Below are positions 48,701 to 58,957 of a DNA stretch of 64,000 nucleotides, in pieces (the stretch's first letter is position 1; the number at the start of each line of letters is the position of its first letter). The notes under the pieces were generated by a model. That model was given only the letters and a program-made list of their open reading frames with translations, was not told the origin of the DNA and did no database searches. Source of the DNA: Scatophagus argus (lineage: Eukaryota > Chordata > Actinopteri > Scatophagidae); contig NC_058515.1 in assembly GCF_020382885.2 (NCBI RefSeq), positions 11,701,223 through 11,765,222 on the forward strand. The letters run 5' to 3'. The translations under genes were made by a program, and so were the position numbers.

Positions 48701-51599
48701 AGTATCAGGACAGTCTGGTTTAATGACAATGTGGATGGTGGAGAGACACCCACAGGATGCAGATCGTCCAAACTCTTGAATGTTCTCAGTCAGTACTTGA
48801 ATGGCTTCTGTCAATGGGTATTTTAAAACAATTCCAGGTCCAATAATAGGAAAGGCCACTGAGGGCAAGTGCTGCTGTACACAGAGATCCAAACACCTCT
48901 TCAGCCCACTGCTAAGTGCCTACAAGACAGCAAGAGTTACCCTTGCATTGGACAGTACTGTTAAGGAATATACATAGCGAACTAACATAAAGCAGCTAAG
49001 TTCTAGAGACGTCCTTGGATTTGAACTCATACTTTGCCCTCACTCTCAACGTTTTCTCTCCAACACTTGTGAATCAACCAAGCGTTTGTCTTCACCTGCA
49101 CACTCTGCCCTCTGACTCCATCCCATGGCAAGCATTCAATGAAGAAGAGCTTGGAGGATCCCAGAGTTGGAGGCGTGTCAACCTGCAGAACATCACCAGG
49201 GTTGAGAGTACAACTTTCTGCCATCGCATTGAACTTTGACTGGAGTGCATTTCCTGCTTTCTCCAACAGACATTTTCCAATTTTGGTAGAACTGAGCCGC
49301 CTGTTGAGCATGGGGACCACCAACACATTCACCTGTGGAAACAGCATGTAATAATATCAATCTGATATCATTCTCAGTGTTGTATTGCTGTCGTACTACT
49401 TCATGTAAAGCAGAGCAGAATTTTCTAACCTGCTCATTCACCAAACTGCCAAGTTTGATCTCCAGGTTCTTGTTGTTGACTGCAGAGTTGCCAACAGTGT
49501 TGCAGTGACCTCTAGTGGTATAAGGTCTTTGTGTGAGCCTGCTGGGGCTGCTGATGCTTTCAGTTTTCACGTAAGGGGATGGCGCACGTTGTTCCCTGAT
49601 GAGGACCTGACAGGAGGTCTCTACCAAATCCTTGCCCACTTCACCCTCTGCTTGGAAGTACCGCTGAGCCCCTGGTCCATCTAGAACCAGAGTGTCTGAC
49701 GTCAGACTAGCTAGAGTTGCGTTTAAGCTTGCTTGAACTTCTTGGACCAGACAGCGGGGGCCAGACAAAAGCACACGAGGGTATGGGGAAAGGGAGGCTT
49801 TTAGGGTCACCTTTGTACGCTTGACATCTATCATGTTTAAGAATTTATCAAAACAGTCAACCAGGTGAAAATATGGTAGCCTCAGCTCTTCTTGTGTCAC
49901 AGCTTGGTTCATCTGATAGTCATACAGAATCTGTTTGAGCTTGTTCACATTCTCACTGTAGCCCACCAGTTGTACCTTGGTCATTGCAGATCCACCTGGG
50001 ATAAAGCTGACTTCCACTCTGAGTCCTTGACAGTTTTCCTCATTCTTGGCTTTGGTCATGATTTCTTTCACTCTGTCAAGATCTGCAGCTCCTTGCAGAT
50101 GCACATTGGCCAGACTCAATTCTCTCTGCAGGGTTGTCTCAGCCTCATCCAGAGCATCAGACGATAAACTGGATAAAATCAGGTCTGACCCTACCTCTAG
50201 GGCAACAGGATTTCTGAGGCTCCACTGGAAGCGAGCCTGGTACTTGGAGATGGCACCGCTGGACTTTATGAAGGTAAGTAAAGGTGTACACAGCTTAACT
50301 CTCTTTTCCATTATGCTTTTGATCAGTTCATTAAGTTTTATATTACCTGACTGCACCTCCTTCTCAGGGCCCTCCAAGATAATCATGACATTGTATCTGT
50401 AGACTGTTATCTCTGGGCAAAGTGTATGCATTTCTTGAAGAAACTTTTCTTCTACTAGTTTGAACTGCTTCTCAACAATTGGTAACTCCTTCCTGGTTGG
50501 CAGACTCTTTTCTAAGATTGCAATCTTCTCACTTACAGCCTCACTCTCTCCCACAATCACAGCATAACCTTTCTCTGTATACACCTTGATATCATCAGCT
50601 GCGAAGGAGGGATCATGCAATACAATTTTCATCTGTGTCGGCTGGTCCACTTTATGGCAGATGTAGCTCTCAGTAATACTTCTAAAGGCTCGATCCACTT
50701 GTTCCTCCCATTGCGTTGCAGTACTGAAAGGGAGATCTCCAGGCTTCTTCTGAATATCCCCCCTAACTACTGCCTGCTTTTCATCTAGATTGAGCTCCAC
50801 TGTGCAGCCTATAGCAGAGAACTGTTTCTGTAATACTTCATTTGCTTTGTAGTTGTCTCTCAGGAAATACAGAAGGAAAATATCTGACTTGCAAGTCTTC
50901 TGAAGGGCTTTTGCACATGTCTAAAAGAGAAAAGCAATGTTAAATGAATGAATGGAAATGAATGAAGTCTAGTAAGAATACTACATAAATTATAAAGATG
51001 TCATAAAAAATGTCAACTTTTATGTTGTGACAACATCCAGCACTATGACGTGCACAAAACTATAATTAGCAGACACTGACGTTGATTCAAATATTCCACT
51101 CCCTCAAACTTGTCAGGTCAGATCATTTAGCTCTGCTGTTTGTGTTTAACACAATCATCAAAGTGTAAGCCAAGGTTTCTCATGATCAGTACTGCTCACC
51201 TGTGATTGACTAGTGGACAACTGATCAGGGTTCTGTGGCGAACTGGAACTCACAAGCAGATGTATTTTTCCAGATGGAAGGGTGATATTGTGAAGCTTCC
51301 TCTGCAAAACCCTTTCCTGGACTGTAAAAAAACAACCAAGCATAAGTTCAAAAGGGAACCCTACAGTTAAACTAAAACTACAAAGTGTTCTTCTCATAAC
51401 TCATTTTAACTCAATGGGATTCCTTACCTTCTTTTTCCTTGAAACAAATTTTATAGGTTTTTCCTCCAACGTTTTCAATTGTCCCACAGTCACCTCCTCC
51501 AGAGTCTCTCTTTTTTTGAAAGTATCTCCTGATCTTCCCCCTCTCGGTGTCCGTCAGATCTTTAGCTTCAAAGTACAAAGGATATTCGCATTCATCCAT
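45717..51599 (-). CDS. parp14: PARP14-like mono-ADP-ribosyltransferase with two macrodomains, complete
   Basis: Exons 51428-51599 (ATG), 51200-51321, 49430-50920, 49096-49332, 48695-48919, 48545-48599, 48268-48414, 48054-48116, 47790-47966, 47530-47709, 46788-47402, 46497-46633, 46175-46355 and 45717-46003 join in phase to 1,362 residues. N-terminal RRM/KH-like segments come first (DLTDTERGKIRRYFQKKRDS resembles the PARP14 start). Then come a macrodomain resembling human macro 2 (about 596-770), one resembling macro 3 (about 775-960; VFGDITNETTDVVVNTTN, AIPAICAGTAGLDAG), a WWE domain (about 1075-1160) and the ART domain. ART motifs are LYHGTT (His about 1244), GLGTYFAIN (Tyr about 1276) and YPDYLITF (Leu about 1358). 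An H-Y-L triad predicts mono- rather than poly-ADP-ribosylation. PARP14 acts in interferon and STAT6 signalling and stress responses; the role here is inferred. It is shorter than human PARP14 (1,801) and lacks macro 1. One intron has a GC donor (after 48545). Confidence 0.92.
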
Positions 51600-51710
51600 C
51601 TTAAATATGATTCTGATGAGAGGAAACCTTTAATTAAGCATGACACTTCTCAGTTTGTGTCTGTTTCTCTTTAGTGAAAGACGTGTTCTGAGAACTGTTC
51701 CTTAGGTTGT

Positions 51711-51725
51711 AGTTTCGCTTTTACC
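51711..51725 (-). promoter_or_regulatory. ISRE-like element upstream of the PARP14-like gene
   Basis: On the minus strand the sequence GGTAAAAGCGAAACT differs by one base from the ISRE core GAAANNGAAACT. It lies about 112-126 bp upstream of the start codon. A second IRF-type word, AAAGAGAAACAG, lies at 51661-51672. Interferon control fits the known biology of PARP14 but is inferred. Confidence 0.55.
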
Positions 51726-53371
51726 TACTGTATGAGTTGTTCTTTTAGATAGACATGACACGTCACATCATTGGCTTGTTTGTAATGTGGATTTATTCTT
51801 GTACAGTCACCTCAATAAGTGACACAGCTGTGAAATGATGATAGCATTGATTATGATGTTTATAGTATATGATGTTGATATAATAACAGTCGTTCCAGCA
51901 GTCATGGCGAAACCTTATTACACACTTTGGTATAATTAAAATAAAAATCAAATGGAGAAAGAAAAAAGTAGAACAAATGAGTCAATAATGGAAAATTGGC
52001 ATATTTGGCATACATAGCAAAGTTCTTGAGTTCTTGACCATTTAGCAAGACTTTTTAATTAATAATGCGTCATTTTAAAATTCATTTGTGTAAGTCAGAA
52101 CTGGTTGGACCACTTCAAATGGACTGGGACTTTCTGGGTGTTTCTCTTTGCTGCCGTTAAGTGTGTTTTGGGAAAAGTCAGCTCTTTAGTGAAAGGTGTG
52201 CTTCGAAGTGCTTTAATTTTGTTTCAATTTTAAGTAGTGAAAGTGCATTTCCCTTTCATTCATTCTCCTAACTTCTCCATACACACACACTTAAAACAAA
52301 CAGAAATAGAAATAATATAAATGGAGGACTTTCTTTCCCTGACATCAATTCTGATAGTTCCTCTATTTCAGTCATTGTGATTGCACACCATAGAAAAATA
52401 AAAACAAGCCATGTGAAAATGACATCCTGTGGCATTACCACACCCCGACACCAGATGTCCTCAAAAACCTTTACAAGAGATAATGCTGTTCGTTTTCATG
52501 TATTTACAAGGTGCAGTTCATCAAATTTAGAGGGATTTTGTGCCACTCGTGCTTTATGTGGTTACCAGGAAATAAATATCATATATTATATATGTTTTCA
52601 CATGTTCACAGTTATGTTTTTCAACTGATCAGAACATTTGTTATTCTCAGTGCAACAGCCCGCCTGCAGAGCTCTTTGTGACACATTGAATTTTGAGCAG
52701 ACAAATGAGACTCCTCATTGGAAAAAAAAAAAAAAAAAAAAAAGAATTCAGATCTCAAAGTTCATTTATTTATTATTCAAAAATAGTTCCTTTAGGATAC
52801 ACAAAACAAACATTATGAAAATAGATGAATAAATATGAAAATAAATTCATCTGAGGATCTATTTGTCTGTTGGAACATTCAACTGTGAAGAAACTGATCA
52901 TTTAGAACAAGCAGAGAAGTTGAGAAACAACTCCAGTTGAGAAACAACTCAATCATGGGACTTTAGAGAAGTTCTTTGGGACGACATAGCAATATTTCCC
53001 TCTTATTCTGACAGATGTTTCGGAAAGTGTAAACCACGAGGAAGAGGAACAGATGTGAAATAAAAAGAATTGTGATGTTCATTGAGTACTATGTTATCAG
53101 ATTTTACAGAATGCTTAACATGTTTTAAAAAGAGCTCAGAAACACCCTGAGGTACTTCAAAATTAGTTCAAGTGAAAACTGCTGACAGCAACACAAGCTT
53201 GGTGCTGGGACATCAAGGGTCAAATACATGCATTTCTGAATTTAAAGCCTTAAAGTGTTGCGATAGAACGATGTTTGCAGTATGTTGCTGATGTTGAGAC
53301 TAGCTACTGTACAGCACAGCACAATCGGCTCATGGCCCAGCGATTAACTTCCAGTTTTGTCCCTTCAAAGG

Positions 53372-54485
53372 AAAAGTGACTCACGGGTGACAGTGTGAAT
53401 GACCCCAAAAGTGAGGCAATGAACACATTCCTCAACATGCTGGTGGGAAAGTTAAGATATCAGCTGTGCATTTCAGTGCAAGAAAACATGAAAACTAAAA
53501 TCACTCCAACCACTAAAGGATGGAGGCAGAAACCAAAACAAGAGTCTACAGCCATGCTGGCAGCTCTGTGAGACTGTACTGAGCTGCCATGCTAACAGTG
53601 ACAACATGCTGATGTTAAACAGGTGTAATGTTCACCATACTCACTGTCTTAGTTTAGTCTGTCAAGTTGCCTGAGTTACAAAGATGCCTGAGGGTGAATA
53701 TCGTTTTGGTTGGGTTTTTGTCATTAACCAAAGATAATAGGCAAACTACAGAAAATTAACAAAGTTATTACAATTCATAACCATAGTCACTGTGCAGGGG
53801 TAGATAATTAAATGACTGAATGTCAGGTTCATTCATGCTTTCTTACTTCTGAAGAAAAATCGTAGTTCCTGCAAAGATGGAGTAGGCGAGACGGTTGAAA
53901 AATGTCATGCCTCCTGGACGACATCTGTGCTCAACTGTGACGTGATTGATGAACGTGCACAAACACGTCGCACACTGTCAGCTGTTCAACAACTGCATGG
54001 TGACAGTTGGTAGAAATCTTTACCAAATCTCTCTTTAAGCTGTTTTATTTTATGTGAGGTAATCATACTGTTTAAACATGTGTGGAGGGAAAGTGAGATC
54101 ATTTTATCTTTTTGCATCTTAATAATACAATTCCATCTGTGCTTTTGGCCCTCGGCCCACTGTTTTGTCTTAGTTTTGGCCTTTCAAGGGAAAGAACTTG
54201 CTCACTCCTTGTTTAGACACTGGATAATAGTTAAACATAGATAAGTGAAAGTGTTAGCAGACTGACCATGTATTGCAAAAATATGCAAAAGAAATCGAGA
54301 AGAGACCTGAAGATGATTTACAAATCAACACAAAGAAAGCAGCACTTCAATAACAAGGACTCATCAGCACAAAAGTGATTCATGATTGACAGCATTGTAA
54401 GACCTCACAAGTGAGGTGGTTCCGATGCAATGAACACATTCCTCGACACGCAGGAAGTCCTTAAAGGGAAATGAAAGATGTCAGC
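53372..54485 (+). repeat. Pair of diverged direct repeats (53372-53465 and 54369-54485)
   Basis: Both copies run AAAAGTGA(C/T)TCA, GACAG, AAGTGAGG and CAATGAACACATTCCTC, then a TGTCAGCT or TATCAGCT word at the right end. The downstream copy has a short insertion. They are about 1 kb apart in the same orientation and flank a family A repeat. Confidence 0.6.
53510..53800 (+). mobile_element. Dispersed teleost repeat, family A
   Basis: GGATGGAGGCAGAAACCAAA, GACTGTACTGAGCTGCCATG, CAACATGCTGATGTTAAACA and GGTGTAATGTTCACCATAC are shared almost exactly, in order, with the copy at 56.69-57.06 kb. Confidence 0.75.
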
Positions 54486-54622
54486 TAAAGAGGATTCCGA
54501 GGAAAAGAGATTGCAAATACTACCAGTTTGGCAAACCTAAAAAAAAAAGGAATAAGAAAAAGGTTTTCCTTTTTTTTTTCAGCCACTTCTCTGGAACTTG
54601 CATCCACACGTCACTGTGAGTG

Positions 54623-54630
54623 TATAAAAA
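54623..54630 (+). promoter_or_regulatory. TATA box of the first CXC chemokine
   Basis: TATAAAAA, about 160 bp upstream of the ATG. Transcription probably starts near 54650-54660. Confidence 0.55.
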
Positions 54631-54785
54631 AGGTGCAGAACAAATGGGAGATGCAGAGTCCTGAACAAGCTGAGGAGAAGAAGTCATTCATTGCCAGAAG
54701 ACGAAGCTTTGCCTCAGTTTGAGACTCAAAGATACAGAGATCCTCTCTGAAAATTACTCGCTAATTCCTACCATTTAAGACAAGG

Positions 54786-55876
54786 ATGAATACTGCAGTC
54801 CACTACATCGTCTTTCTGGCCTGCGCTTCCATTTGCACTTCACAAGGTAAGTCTGCTAACCTGTGGGGTAGTGGAATGATCTTGTTGGGGTTTTTTTTGC
54901 TGTATATTTTGCATGCATGTGGTCATTCTTTTCAAGAAAACACAAATTCTGAAACTATTCCATAGTTCACTGACATTGTTGTCTTAATTTTCCAGCTATT
55001 ATACGTTGCCGGTGTATAAAAACAATGAAGACCATTAAACCCTCTCTCATCGCTGATGTCGTGGAGTATGGTCCTCGTCCATATTGCAACAGGCATGAAG
55101 TCATGTAAGTACCTGTAGTAATATATGCAAATAGATAAACCAATTCTTTCTTTAATTTGCATGTTTGTTTTTCAGTATTGATTCATGCAGATTTTCCAGT
55201 GTTTTGTAAGTGCTGGTTTATATCGAAGCTGTCTCTTTCTGCAGTGTCACTCTGAGAGATGGGAGCCTGCGGTGTCTTGACCCCACGCAGAAATTCACAA
55301 AAGCAGTCCTGCAAACAATAAAAAAGTAAGTTCAACGACAAGCGTTTTTACATGGCACATGTTCAGTTGCCGCTGTTCAAAATAACACAAACTATTGATG
55401 TCAGTAGATGAGAGAAAGCTTAAGTCCATGGGATGGTCAGCAGTCACTGTCAGCGTGCAGGAAAGAAATAAGATGTAATTTATGTAGTCCTGCAACTATG
55501 TGATTAGAGGCAGTTGATGCAAAAAGACAAATAGAGCAGGTTTTGAGCCATACTGGACAAAATTTGTTTAATCAAATGCATTTTATCTTGCAAGCAAACA
55601 AATTCTGTCTGTTTTGGGGCCTTGGGGCCACCGGATAGTGGCATTAGTAACTTGTGAGGGAATGGACATTTAGATTTTAAGGGGTCACACTCCAAAACAA
55701 AATGAAACCACTGTCTTAAGAGATTTAAATTAAATATTGAACATGATGATTGATGTATTATGTTTTTCCACAGGCAGAGGGAGGCACGTGCTGCTAAGAT
55801 GAACAAGGCCAGATCAACAACAACAGCCACAGCATTGACCACAACATCAGCCCCAGTGGACCCAAAGTCGTCATAA
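54786..55876 (+). CDS. CXC chemokine, ELR-negative, CXCL9/10/11-like
   Basis: Exons 54786-54846, 54996-55104, 55245-55325 and 55774-55876 join in phase to 117 residues. A hydrophobic signal peptide (VHYIVFLACASICTS, cleavage near residue 19-20) is followed by IIRCRCIKTMK, the CXC motif without a preceding ELR. The third and fourth cysteines are in RPYCNRHEVIVTLRDG and SLRCLDPTQKFTKAVLQ. Four Cys, four exons and a phase-2 intron after the third Cys region are standard for CXC chemokines. Absence of ELR and the basic C-terminus fit the interferon-inducible CXCL9/10/11 group that attracts CXCR3-bearing T cells; that assignment is inferred. The tail past the helix is Thr/Ala-rich (ARSTTTATALTTTSAP), possibly O-glycosylated. 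AATAAA follows at 55987. Confidence 0.88.
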
Positions 55877-55986
55877 TGCAAATTGCTTGTGTTCATCGTT
55901 ACAACTCAAATGACACATGAGTTTGTAAGAAGATCGGCTTATCTTCTCACAGGAGCTGTGTTACAGCTGCAATTCCTACATAATTC

Positions 55987-55992
55987 AATAAA
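55987..55992 (+). terminator. Polyadenylation signal of the first chemokine
   Basis: AATAAA lies 111 bp after the stop codon. It is the first canonical signal downstream. Confidence 0.6.
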
Positions 55993-58884
55993 ATACGGCA
56001 CAGTAAGATCCCAAAACAAGTGAAACTGTTTCACTTCACTTGTTTTCAGTTTTGCACACTAGCTGCTGAAAGATTGAGCCTGTTTGACTGCATACTGTCT
56101 GCTCAAATGTGACTGGTCAGTACTACCTAAACTTACATACTACCTAAACTTCACACAAACTACAGATTCTGCATCCATATACTCGCAGATATGTGCATAT
56201 AGTAATTAGTAACACGTTCTAGCTGGCATCTTTAAAACATTCTGTATGGCACTTGTTTGTGAAGTAATTCAAGCTTGCAGAAACTGCCATGAAAGTCAAC
56301 ATTTTAATAATGTAGAATGTGGCTAAATGTGAGCTCTGTTTTACACTTGTTTGTGTAAGTTGAAGGATATCTTTCTATTTTTTTATTAGCAACAAATCAA
56401 TATTTATGTCATGTAAGTATTCTGTCATGCTACATGAGTGTGATGTTTTGTGTGTTTTTAAAGCTGAAATTGTAAGGGACAATACTGTCTGTTGCGGTGT
56501 GACACTGTTGATGAGGAGCTGAAACACTTAAATAAATCTTGCATTTCAGTATAAACAAGCAACCAGTTTCCAGTTCAAAACAGCCAGGGATTTCTGTCAA
56601 CTTCACCTCTTAGATAGCTGCATTGTTATCACTGTTGGCGTGCCGACCAAGCTGTGGGTGCTCGGACCAATAATCAGATAACGTACAGACAGGACGATGA
56701 ATGTTGACACTAAAAAATGGAGGCAGAAACTAAATAAAAGAAGAGTCGTGCCGGGACTGTACTGAGCTGCCATGCTAACATGGTCACAGTGGCAACATGC
56801 TGATGTTAAATGGGTGTAATGTTTAACATGTTCAGAGTGTCAGCTGGCTAACATTTGCTAATCAGCACTGAACACAAAGTTATCTCAGATACCTGAGGGT
56901 GATGGGCTTGTCATTTTGGTTTGTGTGTGGTCGTTAAAACTTTATCTGGTCAGCAAAATTTAGACCAGATGATGGCATTTATTGAAAGGTCAGAAAGTTA
57001 ATGAGGTGATTACAACTCAGGTGAGATGAATGTACCAATCCATCCAGTAAGCTGCCTGTACAATCCGTTCAGATGAGCAAAGTAGTGGACCAAACATTGC
57101 CATCTGCTGAGCTATGCTGGCTAAAAAATATTACAAATGTATTATGCTGGCCTTCCGGACAAGTAAAATGACAAATCCAATCAACATGAAAAACAGTCAC
57201 AATTTATCAATATACAAAAGCAACTAAATGACTGTCAGAGAAATAGAAACATGACAAATACTGATTTCATATTTTATATTTAGGACTCAAGTTCTGTCTC
57301 TTGTCAGTGATGGTCAGAGCAAACCGGGAAAGGACTTTTGAAAACCAGACATCACACTGTATCAGGTTTGTAATTCATATTCAGTATGTTCAATATTACA
57401 GTCACTCTGTATGTTGTGTTGTAAAAATCCCATTAGAAGTCCCCTCAATGTTGTTTTACCAGACAGGAGAATTTTGCTGAGTCATATTGTGATACTTCAT
57501 TTCATTTCTGACAGTCATGTGGCCTTGAGGCTTTGCATGATGACCCACTTTTATCCCACATTTATGACCAGAGTGTCTGATAAAGACACATGCCTTCAAT
57601 CATAAGAGAGAAATATTTCTCAAGTCCAGTGTGGAAGTGCTTTGTCATCAAGAGGATGATGTCCATCGCTGGCTTTTTCTCTGATTATAGTGAATGGTTG
57701 ATGCTGTGATTTTTTTTTATTTCTTCTTGAAATTAAGAACATGACTGGCTTATATCATCAAACGAACAAGTTTCCTCAGGTTGTCTGTTATGGCTGCACA
57801 GCTCGTACATTGCTCTTGTTTTAACGAGTGAAAAAGGCGTTGATCACCTTTTTCTTTTGCCACAAAAACAAGCTACCCTTCACACACACATTTGCCATAT
57901 CATGGCCTTATAGAGTAGTTCTAATTAGCGATTTGCACATCCAGCAGATGCAGACCAACATTATCATTGATTGGAGTCATGTCACTGGGAACATGATAAA
58001 TGTGAGCCAAATATTTAAGCACTTGTTAGCTCTGTTTTGGTCTGCGCCGACTCTGTCTTAGTTTAGTTTGAGAAAAATGCCTCTTTAGCAGCACTTTTTA
58101 AACTAAATTGCCAACTCTGGTCATCTGCCGTTTAGTACAGAAGTCTCCCCAAGCTTTTTGCAGGAAAACAAGCCAAAAACTGACGAGACCAGTGAGACCT
58201 AGTCAAGACAGTAAAGTTATAAAGTAAATTTGAGCCATTGCTTAACATAAAAACATTGATTAATACTGCTTTGATAACCCATTTCCTCCCAACATTAAGA
58301 AATAATTGGACAGAATATCAGCCAGAACAAAACACATCAACACAAACTAACACCAAATGGAAGACAAATAGCAACATTATTTAAAAAAATTAATGAAAAC
58401 TGACTCAGTCTGTGTATTGTGCTGTATATGCAGGGTCAGACGAAGCCCCCTGGGAACAGAAATAACACTATCTCACTGTATCATATTCACTGTAGTCACA
58501 AAACTATGTTTGTTTACAGAGCTGCATGTGATGATCACTTTATCTTTTTCCTCTTTCAAAATCAGAGGGGGAAAAACACAGTTCAATACCTTCACAGAGC
58601 TATGACAAACAGAAGATAACAGAAGATAAATGATACTGTTAGATGAGCAGCCAGACAGAGCAGTTATGTCTGTATGACTCATATCTGTGTCTGCTGAACA
58701 CCAACGTGTTGCCTCCTAACCTCAGCGGGGCCTCTGGTCTGTCCGTTAACCCGCCATCCCGTGGTTGCCTTCTGCTGCACATGTGAACGCACCAAAGTGA
58801 AACCAACATTTTCCTCAAATTCCCCACAGTTCTTTGTGAAAAGCACATGATGCACTTTATGTATCAATATCAGAGTGCAAAATG
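55993..58884. other. Spacer between the two chemokine genes
   Basis: Apart from a family A repeat at 56.69-57.06 kb, I see no gene, chemokine exon relic or long repeat. Confidence 0.55.
56690..57060 (+). mobile_element. Dispersed teleost repeat, family A
   Basis: ATGGAGGCAGAAACTAAA, GGGACTGTACTGAGCTGCCA, CAACATGCTGATGTTAAA, GCTAACATTTGCTAATCAGC, CTGAACACAAAG and ACCAGATGATGGCATTTA occur in family order. This is the most complete of the three copies. Confidence 0.75.
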
Positions 58885-58894
58885 TATATAAATA
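58885..58894 (+). promoter_or_regulatory. TATA box of the second CXC chemokine
   Basis: TATATAAATA, about 65 bp before the ATG. A GGGAAGTCCT word, one base off an NF-kB consensus, lies between them in the presumed leader. Confidence 0.6.
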
Positions 58895-58957
58895 GTCACA
58901 GCATCTGTTTGATTTCATTGCGAGTCTGGGAAGTCCTCAATCAGCTGTGTGCACAAG

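Larger units (their letters stand above)
51726..54622. other. Spacer between PARP14-like gene and first chemokine
   Basis: No exon is supported. It holds an A-run (52722-52743), a 15-bp direct duplication of GTTGAGAAACAACTC around 52919-52950, a family A repeat (53.51-53.80 kb), and two diverged copies of a roughly 100-bp segment (53372-53465 and 54369-54485). The second copy sits just upstream of the chemokine TATA box. Confidence 0.55.

Noticed and set aside
49430..50800. Met near 50800 as a PARP gene start
   Set aside because: The frame stays open upstream to an acceptor at 50921 and joins in phase to two earlier exons that resemble the PARP14 N-terminus.
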